Part shown: positions 51,201 through 59,614 of the stretch, piece by piece
Layout of the letters: the number at the start of each line of letters is the position of its first letter
Numbering within the stretch: position 1 is the first letter of the stretch
Assembly (NCBI RefSeq): GCF_000800255.1
Contig: NZ_CP009747.1
Span: forward strand, 4,588,001-4,652,000
Origin: Pseudomonas parafulva
GTDB lineage: Bacteria > Pseudomonadota > Gammaproteobacteria > Pseudomonadales > Pseudomonadaceae
Direction of reading: 5' to 3'
DNA length: 64,000 nt
Position numbers and translations under genes: made by a program
Notes under the pieces: generated by a model
Told to the model about the DNA's origin: nothing
The model's database searches: none
Seen by the model: only the letters and a program-made list of their open reading frames with translations

Positions 51201-52861
51201 GCAACGTGTTGGCGAAAGACCTGAAGGCTCTGATCGAGCATGACCTGGAGCACGAGGCGCTGCTGGCCAGTACCGGTTCGGTGAAGCTGTCCAGTCAGAT
51301 CGTGGCTGACGCGTTGCTGACGCAACGCAGCGCCTTGCGCCAGGGCCTGATCGCCGCCTGCGAGCATCGCTACAACCTGCTGGCGACGCTTATCAACGAT
51401 GAGGAGATCGACGCTCAACGTCGGGCGATCGCGATCCTGCCCGAGACCGACGAGGAAAAGCAGCAGTATCTGCGCCTGGTTGCGTCGCTGGAGCGCGTCG
51501 AGCAGTTGGGCATCGAACTGGTCGCGCACGCGGGGCGTTTCGACGCGCTTCTGGAAAGCACGCTCAAGGACGACGGTATCGTCTTTCGCGACGATGACGA
51601 CCAGCCTGTCAACAAGCACCATGAACTGGACAAGGTGATCGAGCAGCGGCGGCACAACGCCGTCGATGTGGAGTTTCGTTTGCTCGAAGACCTTGGCGAG
51701 CTGTGCCTGGACCGCCTCAAGGGCTCTACCGAGGAGGAGGTCGCGGACCATGACGAATTGTTGGTCAGCGACGCCTTGCGCAGCGCCGGTAGCGCACATG
51801 GCGAACTGGCGGCCAGCGATCTGTCCGAGGAGGAGCGCGTGGCGGTGCTCAACGATGTGATCGAGGCCTACGAGGAAACCATCGGCAGCGCCGAGTATCT
51901 GACCAGCACCCAGCCGGCGCTGATTCGCCAGGACAAGCTGCAGTCTTTTCTCAACGTTGCGCGGCGGCTCAAAGCGCGGGCCACTGAACAGATGAGCGCC
52001 AGTGTCCGCGAAATCGAACTGAGCGAGCCGGTGCCCCAGCGCACCCCGGTGTATGCGCCGCGCGGCGGTATTCGTCGGGTGGTCAGAACCCAGCGCGGGC
52101 GCAATGTGGTGGGTGTGGAGGCCACGGGGGAGGACGGCGAAGCCGTCGTGCAGCAGAGGGACAGTCATGACAATGTGCTCAGAACGTTCCGTCGCCAAGC
52201 CAGTCAGTGGCGCGAAGTGGCGGATGAGCTCAAAGAACGGCCTGCCGTCGGGCCTGCACCGCAGCCGGAGGTTCTGCGCACTCAGGTGCAGGCGCTGATT
52301 GCCGGCGTGAACCCAACCATCAACATGGCCAAGCGGTTCTTCGGTCACGATGAACCCCTGGGGCTGTCGACGGTGATCGACCTGCATGTGAAGGATCTTC
52401 AGCACAGGCTGGCGCAGTTGCCACGCAGTGGCCAGGACGGTGACTTGATCGAGAGGGCCCAGTCAGCCATCCAAGAGCTGGAGGACAGCAAGCGCGATCT
52501 GCTGGTCACCCTTTATCTGACCACACGCACGCCGACACTCAATGCCTTGAAGTACCTGCATTCCATTGGTGAGCTCATCATCGAGCGGCGTGATCGACGT
52601 TTATCGCTGTCCGATGGTGATTACTTGGACACTTATGAAATCCGGCGGGTGACGGGCAGGAAACTGTGGGAAGCCCATTTCCATTACCCCGCCGAGGAGA
52701 CCGCCGACCGCGAGTTCCTCCGGGGTCATCTCAAGCTCTGGGAGCAGCGCAAGCTGGGCGCACAAGCGCAGTTGCGTGCGGCAAAGCGCAACCAGGTGCT
52801 CAAGGTGTATCGCGGGCAACTGCGCAAGGGCGACGTCGAGGGCATCATTCCCTTCGAGTGA
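48206..52861 (+). CDS. Large DUF6543/dermonecrotic-toxin-domain-like protein
   Basis: A 1551-residue protein without a signal peptide. It resembles the large Pseudomonas family labelled DUF6543 or 'dermonecrotic toxin domain', recognised from memory by LYRPLYGKAAVLEF, RPVYDHGGFTEPHLG and YVGLRGDAYRVT. Residues 1-680 are mixed alpha/beta. Hydrophobic stretches lie at about 695-725 (ALLVQGAWLLFDVASLLVRG) and 748-768. A helical, charged region spans about 930-1300. The C-terminal domain (about 1410-1551) has GDYLDTYEIRRVTG and LWEAHFHYPAEE. ATG 48206 is preferred; the frame is open for 43 more codons upstream. I see no recognised catalytic triad. Toxin or effector role is inferred. Confidence 0.75.
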   Translation: MTDTVASSPDFCLLVRAQFASRPTLRQVLSRQLLLALVEQYPLVARRRPELVDADRLSVATPSPDDKQVTLRPLVDVVLQAYLNGVLLDFPIVGITEPYLMLDRKRLFAIEDPFETADGDQIDLQRLIEPFNDVLLLTAAYFRQAQVDYWRAQGSMGASRDRCLQQTIRAALLYNLPLNGLDARQQACIHGLLKGGREQPTVFMVQIDLLHDARTSSTFLSDLFVQGQWDEAEVVLWCRPSGVIWAFDGLDALTDALADEYAPSAEGVGLTWHRHVLEGDPFAQLTALLQERMLEQVQALDRLSLRSVAELEQAYLALTDPSRWFLEGYITQAQIKGVPPSGVFRLSPTNSFACQSALYELALAQAESGGAGALGEVLDLHSYASQQLRQQLLADHPIDANYWPDDLMLELTTAWGVPGGAGAGTGDGTLERRSVSLTQFAIANLASLQGASITAIRHRDGQLIMAWMNADYVKALVERVDIGGSYPLYVAAQLDEPSGYSMRVQQFARQWRSALLFSALRARLHGRICEPSLQAVSDYCAGRIDVNLPASMLMPLALRRAPDSPAYDVVQGMYVLFNAALNNVILYRPLYGKAAVLEFASIDAMMQAVREDKDLQASLLDWLPPQARPVYDHGGFTEPHLGTPIVDTSILPAPVAPVQFWPRYWRREVDLQLYQANRDLLVTLADRDSVSNAESRWALLVQGAWLLFDVASLLVRGPVATVLWLVQMFDAASADVRAVREGSAFERSAALVDMLLNLVMVIGHAYAPAVSRVPARLPDAAQMRGLAAGAALPITERPPAPAQGKVFMAGALAKPQALLDFSFSGGSGFNLLPPERLRQLEAMRSERALDGLTPLAQGAAAGLYLIEDQHYVGLRGDAYRVTLGEEGVRIVDAQGNPGPWVERYGAGWRIDVGQRLRGGMPKSRIARKREENIAAEARIREQDVQLTGQRNSLGQAFGKHLDEVEKTTAKIDELRALESLDERQRELLDLHLQVRRAQRNVLAKDLKALIEHDLEHEALLASTGSVKLSSQIVADALLTQRSALRQGLIAACEHRYNLLATLINDEEIDAQRRAIAILPETDEEKQQYLRLVASLERVEQLGIELVAHAGRFDALLESTLKDDGIVFRDDDDQPVNKHHELDKVIEQRRHNAVDVEFRLLEDLGELCLDRLKGSTEEEVADHDELLVSDALRSAGSAHGELAASDLSEEERVAVLNDVIEAYEETIGSAEYLTSTQPALIRQDKLQSFLNVARRLKARATEQMSASVREIELSEPVPQRTPVYAPRGGIRRVVRTQRGRNVVGVEATGEDGEAVVQQRDSHDNVLRTFRRQASQWREVADELKERPAVGPAPQPEVLRTQVQALIAGVNPTINMAKRFFGHDEPLGLSTVIDLHVKDLQHRLAQLPRSGQDGDLIERAQSAIQELEDSKRDLLVTLYLTTRTPTLNALKYLHSIGELIIERRDRRLSLSDGDYLDTYEIRRVTGRKLWEAHFHYPAEETADREFLRGHLKLWEQRKLGAQAQLRAAKRNQVLKVYRGQLRKGDVEGIIPFE

Positions 52862-52867
52862 GCACAC

Positions 52868-53641
52868 TCAGCGGTTGCTGTATCGGCCGTGCCGACCATG
52901 TGCCGGCATGGCCTGATTGCTGCGCTCGGCGATCATCTGACGCAGCTCGATCAACGCGATGCCCTGGCTGGCCAGCCGGGGCATTTCCCGCTCCAGCACC
53001 TGCAAGGTTTGCGGGTACGGATGGCCGATCAGTACCGCCGAGCCTTGCTTGCGCGCCAGCTCGACGCCTTGGCGCAGTTGGGCCGCGATGGCTTCCGGAG
53101 TGCGCACATCGTCGAGAAACACATCTCGCGAAACGTGGGCCAGCCCCGTTTCCTGAGCCTTGGCCGCCGCCACCGTGGCGGCGCTGGTGCGGCTGTCGAC
53201 GAAGAACAGCTCACGACGCTGCAGCTCACCCATCAGCCAAGCCATGGCCTCGGGTTGCGCAGTCATGCGACTGCCCATGTGGTTGTTGACGCCTGCGGCG
53301 AACGGCACTTTGATCAGCGCCGCATCCAGGCGCCGCGCCAGTTCCTCGATGGGCAGGCCGGGGTGCCAGGCATAAGGCCCGGTGGCCGGGTCCATGGGCA
53401 TGTGCAGGATCACCGTGCGCCCGGCCTTGTGGGCCTGGCGGGCGAAGTCGCTGGCGTGCGGGGTATCGGGCATGACCGCCAGGGTGACCGGTCCGGGCAG
53501 GGCGAGGGTGCGGCTGTCGCGTTCGCTGTTCTGTCCCAGGTCGTCGATGATGATGCTCATGAACGCCTTGACCGGCGCCGCGTGGGCGGTGCCGGCCAGT
53601 GCGCAGGCCAGTGTCAGCAGCAGGGCGCGGATGACGGGCAT
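52868..53641 (-). CDS. Divergent polysaccharide deacetylase family protein (YibQ-like)
   Basis: The 257-residue secreted protein has a signal peptide (VIRALLLTLACALAGTAHA) and a divergent NodB-type deacetylase fold: FMSIIIDDLGQNSERD, LAVMPDTPHA, VILHMPMDPATG, GVNNHMGSRMT, FFVDSRTSAAT and VLIGHPYPQT. The double Asp and the His residues typical of metal binding are present. Substrate is not established for the family; yibQ is found next to envC in E. coli. Its ATG overlaps the ctpA stop by 1 nt (TGATG), so it is translationally coupled. Confidence 0.88.
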   Translation of the reverse strand: MPVIRALLLTLACALAGTAHAAPVKAFMSIIIDDLGQNSERDSRTLALPGPVTLAVMPDTPHASDFARQAHKAGRTVILHMPMDPATGPYAWHPGLPIEELARRLDAALIKVPFAAGVNNHMGSRMTAQPEAMAWLMGELQRRELFFVDSRTSAATVAAAKAQETGLAHVSRDVFLDDVRTPEAIAAQLRQGVELARKQGSAVLIGHPYPQTLQVLEREMPRLASQGIALIELRQMIAERSNQAMPAHGRHGRYSNR

Positions 53642-54966
53642 CAGTCGCCCTTGGTGATGTTCAGGCCCTTGAGCAGGCTCAGGGCCTGGCTGAGCTGGAA
53701 GTCATTGTCCTGTGGGCGCTCGGTGCGCTTGCTGCTGCCGGTCGGGCGGTCGGCGCCGCCGTTGCCGTTGCCCAGGTGGCCCTGCAGGTCGGCTTCCTTG
53801 AAGTTGTCGGTGTCGGCTTCGGCGGTGAGCTTGGCCTGGCGCACCTCGATGTCCGGAACGATGCCCTGGGCCTGGATGGAGCGGCCGTTGGGGGTGAAGT
53901 ACAACGCCGTGGTGAGCTTCAGTGCGCGGTCGTTGGTCAATGGCAGCACGGTTTGCACCGAGCCTTTGCCGAAGCTGTCGGTGCCCATCAGCACGCCGCG
54001 CTTCTGGTCCTGCAGGGCGCCGGCGACGATCTCCGACGCCGAGGCGCTGCCGCCGTTGATCAGCACCACCAGCGGCACGCCCTCGCTGGCGTCGGCCGGG
54101 TCGGCGCTGAAACGCAGCTCGGAGTTGGCGATACGGCCCTTGGTGTAGACGATCAGCCCTTTGGTGAGGAAGTGGTCGGCCACTTCCACGGCCGACTGCA
54201 GCACGCCACCTGGGTTGTTACGCAGGTCCAGGACCAGGCCGCGCAGCTTCTTGCCGTTGTCCTTGCGCAGCTTGGCCAGTGCCTTGCCGACTTCCTCGCC
54301 GGTCTTGACCTGGAACTGGGTGATGCGGATGTAGCCATACCCGCTTTCCAGCAACTGACTCTTCACGCTCTTGACCTGGATGACCGCACGGGCCAGCGTC
54401 ACGTCGAACGGTGTGCCACCGTCGCGCACCAGGGTCAGGGTGATCTTCTGGCCGATCTTGCCGCGCATCTTGTCGACCGCTTCGGTCATGGTCTGGCCAC
54501 GGGTGGGCGCGCCGTTGATCTTGACGATCAGGTCGCCCGCTTCGATGCCGGCGCGCGATGCCGGGGTGTCGTCGATGGGCGAGACCACCTTGATGAAGCC
54601 GTCTTCCTGGCCCACTTCGATGCCCAGGCCGCCGAATTCGCCGCTGGTGCTTTCCTGCAGTTCCTGGAAGTCTTCCGGGCCGAGGTAGGCCGAGTGTGGG
54701 TCGAGGTTGCTGAGCATGCCCTTGATGGCGTTCTCCAGCAGGGTCTTGTCGTCCACCGGCTCGACGTAGGCGGCCTTGATCCGGTCCATGACCTCGGCGA
54801 AGGTGCGCAGCTCGTCCAGCGGCAGCGGCGCCTTGGCCGTCACCTCGGTGGCCGGCATGGCCGCAGGCTTGGCAGCCTTGGCCGGCTCGGCGGCGGTGGC
54901 CAGGGGCGCGCCGACGACCAGAGCGATGCTCAGGGCCAGCTGGGTGAGGCGAGACGAGTGCAGCAT
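53641..54966 (-). CDS. ctpA: S41 family C-terminal processing peptidase
   Basis: Periplasmic PDZ protease of 441 residues. A signal peptide (SRLTQLALSIALVVGAPLATA) leads to an N-terminal helical domain, a PDZ domain (about 110-185, GGLGIEVGQEDGFIKVVSPI), and the S41 core. The Ser/Lys dyad is Ser309 (GGSASASEI) and Lys334 (FGKGSVQ). In P. aeruginosa the homologue degrades cell-wall hydrolases. It lies between the EnvC-like activator and the YibQ-like protein, consistent with peptidoglycan hydrolase control. Confidence 0.95.
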   Translation of the reverse strand: MLHSSRLTQLALSIALVVGAPLATAAEPAKAAKPAAMPATEVTAKAPLPLDELRTFAEVMDRIKAAYVEPVDDKTLLENAIKGMLSNLDPHSAYLGPEDFQELQESTSGEFGGLGIEVGQEDGFIKVVSPIDDTPASRAGIEAGDLIVKINGAPTRGQTMTEAVDKMRGKIGQKITLTLVRDGGTPFDVTLARAVIQVKSVKSQLLESGYGYIRITQFQVKTGEEVGKALAKLRKDNGKKLRGLVLDLRNNPGGVLQSAVEVADHFLTKGLIVYTKGRIANSELRFSADPADASEGVPLVVLINGGSASASEIVAGALQDQKRGVLMGTDSFGKGSVQTVLPLTNDRALKLTTALYFTPNGRSIQAQGIVPDIEVRQAKLTAEADTDNFKEADLQGHLGNGNGGADRPTGSSKRTERPQDNDFQLSQALSLLKGLNITKGD

Positions 54967-55051
54967 GTCGAACGAACTCCTGATCCTGTAGGTGCCCCTG
55001 ACGGAGCATCGACGCCGCCCATAGAGGCGATGCCGTCATGTATGCAAATGC

Positions 55052-56353
55052 CTAGCCTCGGCACCATTGCGCCGGGTCGGTTGGCCGACCCTGCTGGCGA
55101 ATCGCGAAGTACAAGCCCGCGCTGTCCTGACCGCCGCTGTCGCCGACGGTGGAAATGGCTTCACCGGCCTTGACGATGTCTCCGGCACTCTTGAGCAGGC
55201 TCTGGTTGTGGCCATACAGGCTCAAGTAACCATTGCCGTGGTCGAGAATGACCAGAAGTCCGGCACCGCGCAACCAGTCGGCGAACACCACGCGGCCACC
55301 GTGCACCGCGTGCACCTGGGTGCCTGCGGAGGCGGCGATCATCACCCCATCCCACTTGGCGCGGGCGTCACCGCCACGGGTATCGCCGAAGCGTGCCAGC
55401 AGTCGACCATTGACCGGCCATGGAAGTTTTCCACGGGCCGCGGAAAAGGCGCCGCCGTAGTTGGCGCCGTCGCTGGATACCAGCGGGCCAAGTACGGTAC
55501 GGGCCTTCTTCGGCGGCGCTTCGGGCGCTTCGGGCGCCTCGCGCCGAGCATCGGCCAGGGCCTGTTCGCGGCGACGCTTTTCTTCTTCCTGGCGCGCCAG
55601 CAGGGCCTTCTGCCGCGCCTCTTCGGCTTCGCGGGCCTGGCGCGCGAGGGTTTCCTCGATGGTCTTGAGCACCTTGGCCAGGTCGGCCTGGTCCTGTTCG
55701 CGGGCCTGAAGCTTCTGGTCGCGGGCTTTCATGTCGCTGTTGAGCTTGGCCAGCACCTGCTGGCGCTTGCTGCGCTCGGCTTCCAGTGACTGGCGGCGGG
55801 TGTCGAGGTCGGCGCGCTGGGCCAGCAGTTGCTCTTGCTGCCCGGAAATCTCCAGCTCGACGTTGGCCAGTTGGCGCAAGGTTTCGTTGAAGGTGCGCAA
55901 TTGTTCCAGGCGCGCCTTGCTCAGGTAATCGTAGTAGGTGAGGGTGCGCGCGAACTTCTCGGGATTCTGCTGGTTGAGCAGCAGCTTGAGGTATTCCTCG
56001 CGGCCACTCTGGTAGGCCGAACGGGCCTGGATAGCGATCAGCCGTTGCTGTTCAGTACGGGCGGACTGGAGTTTTTTTTTCTCGTGGTCAAGGCGCTCCA
56101 GTTCGCCCTCGGTCTTTTTTAGCGCTTGCTGCAGCGCCTCCACCTGTTTCTCGAGATTGCCGATATCGGTCTCGGTGGACTTGAGGTCTTTCTGCACGCC
56201 GGCTTTCTCTTCCTGGAGCTTGCCCAGCGTCTTCTTGAGCTCGGCGATGTCCTGGCGAGTGGCGTCCAGCTGTTGCTGGGTCTGGGCGCGCTCGTCGGCG
56301 ATAGCCGGGGCGAGCAGGCATGACAGGGCGAGGAATATGAGGGCGCGGCGCAT
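55052..56353 (-). CDS. envC: EnvC-like amidase activator (degenerate M23 domain)
   Basis: The 433-residue periplasmic protein has a signal peptide (RRALIFLALSCLLAPAIADE), a long coiled coil (about 25-270, Gln/Glu/Lys/Arg-rich), and a C-terminal LytM/M23 fold (about 320-433). Metal-ligand positions are lost: the usual H-x-G-x-D segment reads WDGVMIA, and the HLHFE-type segment reads GLYFAIR. As in EnvC this implies a regulator of amidases rather than a hydrolase. ATG 56353 is chosen since it starts the signal peptide. It is 85 nt upstream of ctpA in the same direction. Confidence 0.93.
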   Translation of the reverse strand: MRRALIFLALSCLLAPAIADERAQTQQQLDATRQDIAELKKTLGKLQEEKAGVQKDLKSTETDIGNLEKQVEALQQALKKTEGELERLDHEKKKLQSARTEQQRLIAIQARSAYQSGREEYLKLLLNQQNPEKFARTLTYYDYLSKARLEQLRTFNETLRQLANVELEISGQQEQLLAQRADLDTRRQSLEAERSKRQQVLAKLNSDMKARDQKLQAREQDQADLAKVLKTIEETLARQAREAEEARQKALLARQEEEKRRREQALADARREAPEAPEAPPKKARTVLGPLVSSDGANYGGAFSAARGKLPWPVNGRLLARFGDTRGGDARAKWDGVMIAASAGTQVHAVHGGRVVFADWLRGAGLLVILDHGNGYLSLYGHNQSLLKSAGDIVKAGEAISTVGDSGGQDSAGLYFAIRQQGRPTDPAQWCRG

Positions 56354-56598
56354 GGAATCGGGCGTACCAGGGATGGAGACTGGCCTAGTATGCCCGCCCG
56401 GGCTTGCAAAAAAAACGCCTGCCAACGGCAGGAGGGCCGCGTTTGTCAGGAAAGCCGCATGAAATATCGGACTTATCCGTTGTAAAGATCGGAAAGCTCG
56501 GCGTGAAGCGCTGCGACGACCGCGCTTACCATCGGCGGCCCTTGCGTGGCGAACGCCGATCCGGCTGCCCGTGCTCTTCCTGCTGTGCGAGAACGTCC

Positions 56599-57096
56599 AT
56601 GTCGATATCTTTCCGTTTGTTCCAGTTGAGGCACTTTCTGTTGTGCGCAGGGTGTCTACTGATGGTCCTCATTCCGTCCGTTGCGGCTGCCACCGAGCAG
56701 GACAGTTGGACCTTGCAGACCAGTGTCTACACCCGACACTTCAATCCCGACCCGGACCACAACGAGCGTCAGGAACTCATCGGCCTGGAGCGCAATCGCG
56801 CCGATGGCCTGCTGTACGGTGCTGCAACCTTCCGCAATTCGTTCCGCCAGCGCTCGGTCTACGCCTACGGCGGCAAGGCCTGGCAGCATGACCGATGGCC
56901 GGTGTACGCCAAGGTCAGTGCCGGTTTGCTGCAGGGTTATCGCGGCAAGTACCGCGACAAGCTGCCGCTCAATCGCTTTGGCGTGGCACCCGTGATCATT
57001 CCCGCGCTGGGCACCCACCTGGGGCCGGTGGGCATCGAGGCGGTGCTGCTGGGGGGCAACGCCATGATGGTCAACGTTGGCTATCGCTTTCGCTGA
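56599..57096 (+). CDS. Small outer-membrane beta-barrel protein, PagP-like
   Basis: The 165-residue protein has a signal peptide (FLLCAGCLLMVLIPSVAAAT) and alternating beta-strands: WTLQTSVYTRHFNPDPDHNERQ, LYGAATFRNSFRQRSVYAYGG, YAKVSAGLLQGYRG, and a C-terminal VNVGYRFR ending in an aromatic, typical of barrels. It recalls PagP (lipid A palmitoyltransferase) in size and in the loop LPLNRFGVAPVIIP, but I cannot confirm the PagP active site. Databases often label relatives 'sn-glycerol-3-phosphate transporter', which the sequence does not support. It shares a terminator with convergent gpmI. Confidence 0.7.
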   Translation: MSISFRLFQLRHFLLCAGCLLMVLIPSVAAATEQDSWTLQTSVYTRHFNPDPDHNERQELIGLERNRADGLLYGAATFRNSFRQRSVYAYGGKAWQHDRWPVYAKVSAGLLQGYRGKYRDKLPLNRFGVAPVIIPALGTHLGPVGIEAVLLGGNAMMVNVGYRFR

Positions 57097-57111
57097 ACCC
57101 TTGAAACGCAA

Positions 57112-57139
57112 AAAGCCCGATGCAATCGCATCGGGCTTT
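57112..57139. terminator. Bidirectional terminator
   Basis: AAAGCCCGATGC, loop AATC, GCATCGGGCTTT, between two convergent genes. Confidence 0.9.
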
Positions 57140-57161
57140 CATTGTGCAGCGCTGAGCCGGC

Positions 57162-58697
57162 TCAGGCGTCGAGCAGAATCGAGGTGCCGGTCATTTCGAC
57201 GGGTTTCTCCAGCCCCAGCAGCTTGAGCATGGTCGGCGCCACGTCCGCCAGCACGCCGCCTTCGCGGACCTTGACCTTGCGCTTGCCGACATAGATGAAC
57301 GGCACCGGCTCGGTGGTGTGCGCGGTGTGCGCCTGGCCGGTAGATTCGTCTTCCATCTGTTCGACGTTGCCATGGTCGGCGGTGATCAGCGCTTCGCCGC
57401 CGACTTTTTCCAGTGCCGTGACGATACGGCCCATGCAGCCGTCCAGCGCTTCGACCGCCTTCACGGCGGCGTCGAATACGCCGGTGTGGCCGACCATGTC
57501 GCCGTTGGCGTAGTTGACTACGATCACGTCGAAGCGCTGCTGCTCGATGGCTTCGACGATGCGGTCGGTGACCTCCGGTGCGCTCATTTCCGGTTGCAGG
57601 TCGTAGGTGGCGACCTTCGGCGACGGAATGAGAATACGTTCTTCACCTTCGAACGGCTCTTCGCGGCCGCCGGAAAAGAAGAAGGTAACGTGGGCGTACT
57701 TCTCGGTCTCGGCGATGCGCAGTTGAGTCTTGCCGTTGTTGGCCAGATACTCGCCGAGCACGTTGTGCAAGCTGGCCGGGGCGAATGCGGCGGGAGCCGG
57801 GATCTTCGCCGAGTACTGGGTCAGGCCGATGTAGGCCGCCAGTTTCGGCAGGCGCGCGCGGGGGAACTCGTTGAAATCCGCTTCGACGAAGACGCGCGAC
57901 AGCTCACGGGCGCGGTCGGCGCGGAAGTTCATGAAGATCACCGCGTCGCCGTCCTCGACCTTCACGGCCTCGCCGATCCGCGTGGCCTTGACGAATTCAT
58001 CGCTCTCGTCACGGGCATAGGCCGCTTCCAGGCCGGCCACTGCGCTGTCGGCACTGTAGTCGGCGGCGCTGTCGACGATCAGGTTATAGGCCGCGCTGAC
58101 GCGGTCCCAGCGGTTGTCGCGGTCCATGGCGAAGTAGCGGCCGATCAGGCTGGCGATGCGGCCCTTGCCCAGTCGGGCGAAGGTGGCGTCGAGCAGTTCG
58201 AGGGACGACTGCGCGCTGCGCGGCGGGGTGTCGCGGCCATCGAGGAAGGCATGCAGGTAGATCTTCTCGGCGCCGCGCTGCGCGGCCAGTTCGGCCATGG
58301 CGACGATGTGATCCTGGTGGCTGTGCACACCGCCATCGGACAGCAGACCCAGCAGGTGGACCGCCTTGCCAGCGGCCACGGCCTTGTCCACGGCGCCGGT
58401 AAGCACGGGGTTTTCGAAGAATTCACCGTCACGGATGGCTTTGGTCACCCGCGTGAAGTCCTGATACACCACGCGCCCGGCACCCAGGTTCATATGACCG
58501 ACTTCGGAGTTGCCCATCTGCCCGTCCGGCAGGCCGACATCCATGCCGGAGCCGGAGATCAGGCCATGCGGCTGGGTGGCGCGCAAGCGGTCGTAGACCG
58601 GCGTGTTGGCGGCGAGGATGGCGTTGTATTCGCGGCTTTCGCTGTGACCGAAACCATCCAGGATGATCAGGACCAGGGGCTTGGGGAGGTTCGTCAT
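57162..58697 (-). CDS. gpmI: 2,3-bisphosphoglycerate-independent phosphoglycerate mutase
   Basis: Interconverts 3- and 2-phosphoglycerate in glycolysis using two Mn ions. The 511 residues begin [20 protein letters not shown] (metal Asp) and include the phosphoserine loop [15 protein letters not shown] (Ser near residue 63). Further metal motifs are [13 protein letters not shown] and [11 protein letters not shown]. It is divergent from the yibN-grxC-secB run. Confidence 0.98.
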   Translation of the reverse strand: MTNLPKPLVLIILDGFGHSESREYNAILAANTPVYDRLRATQPHGLISGSGMDVGLPDGQMGNSEVGHMNLGAGRVVYQDFTRVTKAIRDGEFFENPVLTGAVDKAVAAGKAVHLLGLLSDGGVHSHQDHIVAMAELAAQRGAEKIYLHAFLDGRDTPPRSAQSSLELLDATFARLGKGRIASLIGRYFAMDRDNRWDRVSAAYNLIVDSAADYSADSAVAGLEAAYARDESDEFVKATRIGEAVKVEDGDAVIFMNFRADRARELSRVFVEADFNEFPRARLPKLAAYIGLTQYSAKIPAPAAFAPASLHNVLGEYLANNGKTQLRIAETEKYAHVTFFFSGGREEPFEGEERILIPSPKVATYDLQPEMSAPEVTDRIVEAIEQQRFDVIVVNYANGDMVGHTGVFDAAVKAVEALDGCMGRIVTALEKVGGEALITADHGNVEQMEDESTGQAHTAHTTEPVPFIYVGKRKVKVREGGVLADVAPTMLKLLGLEKPVEMTGTSILLDA

Positions 58698-58903
58698 CGA
58701 TCAAACTCACGGTTGTTCAAAGATGATAAAGACACGCATTTTAGGGGAAATCGGCCAGAGGCGGCGAATATTCGTCGGACCGCGCGACCAGCGCACCGCC
58801 CTATCCTGTGCAAGGCGGGTTTTCGCACCGGCCCGGCGGGCTTTGGCCGGCCTGGGTGGCTGTGTATACTGGCCGGCATTTTCAATCGCCTGGAACACCC
58901 CTG

Positions 58904-59317
58904 ATGGTTGCTCACCTGATTCAATTTGCGACAGATCACTTCATCCTGGTTGCGATCTTCTTCATTCTGCTGATCCTGCTGCTTCTCAACGAGATCCGCC
59001 GTGGCGGTCAGAGCCTGAGCAACGGTCAACTGACCGCGCTGGTCAACGCCGACAAAGGCGTGGTGATCGATATCCGTCCAGGCAAGGAGTACGCTGCCGG
59101 GCACATCGTCGGCGCGCTGAACATTCCCCAGGACAAGATCGCCAGCCGCATGGCAGAGCTGGAGAAGCACAAGGACAAGACCCTGATCATCGTCGACGCG
59201 ATGGGTCAGCAGTCCGGCACCGTCTGCCGCGACCTGCTCAAAGCCGGCTACACCGCCGCCAAGCTCAGCGGCGGCGTGTCCAGCTGGAAAGCCGACAACC
59301 TGCCCCTGGTGAAGTGA
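58904..59317 (+). CDS. yibN: Membrane-anchored rhodanese-like protein YibN
   Basis: The 137-residue protein has one N-terminal membrane helix (FILVAIFFILLILLLLNEI, about 12-30) and a cytoplasmic rhodanese domain (about 40-135). The position equivalent to the catalytic Cys in the loop after IIVDAMGQQSG appears not to be Cys, although a Cys follows in TVCRDLL. It could therefore be non-catalytic or use that Cys. It is 1 nt from grxC, and the yibN-grxC-secB order matches E. coli. Confidence 0.9.
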   Translation: MVAHLIQFATDHFILVAIFFILLILLLLNEIRRGGQSLSNGQLTALVNADKGVVIDIRPGKEYAAGHIVGALNIPQDKIASRMAELEKHKDKTLIIVDAMGQQSGTVCRDLLKAGYTAAKLSGGVSSWKADNLPLVK

Positions 59318-59318
59318 T

Positions 59319-59573
59319 ATGCAACCGGTCATCGTCTATTCCAGCGACTACTGCCCCTACTGCATGCGCGCCAAGCAACTGCTTGCGAGCAAGAACGTGG
59401 CCTTCGAGGAAATCCGTGTCGACGGCAAGCCGCAACTGCGTGCCGAGATGGCGCAGAAGGCCGGGCGTACCTCGGTGCCGCAAATCTGGATTGGCAGCAC
59501 CCATGTCGGCGGTTGCGATGACTTGTTTGCGCTGGAGCGCTCGGGCAAGCTCGACGCCCTGCTCGAGGCCTGA
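59319..59573 (+). CDS. grxC: Glutaredoxin 3
   Basis: Glutathione-dependent disulfide reductase of 84 residues with active site CPYC (12-15), TSVPQIWIG (cis-Pro loop) and GGCDDLFAL for glutathione binding. ATG 59319 is 1 nt after the yibN stop. Confidence 0.97.
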   Translation: MQPVIVYSSDYCPYCMRAKQLLASKNVAFEEIRVDGKPQLRAEMAQKAGRTSVPQIWIGSTHVGGCDDLFALERSGKLDALLEA

Positions 59574-59614
59574 TTCACGCCCCCTTTCAACCCTTTTTCA
59601 GACAAGGATCTGCC

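Noticed and set aside
50534..52405. A 623-codon open frame opposite the large toxin-like gene
   Set aside because: Antisense shadow; no start-site signal or domain features. The plus-strand frame has conserved family motifs.
55052..56353. Active M23 metallopeptidase
   Set aside because: Both metal-ligand motifs are replaced, so an EnvC-type activator is the better reading.
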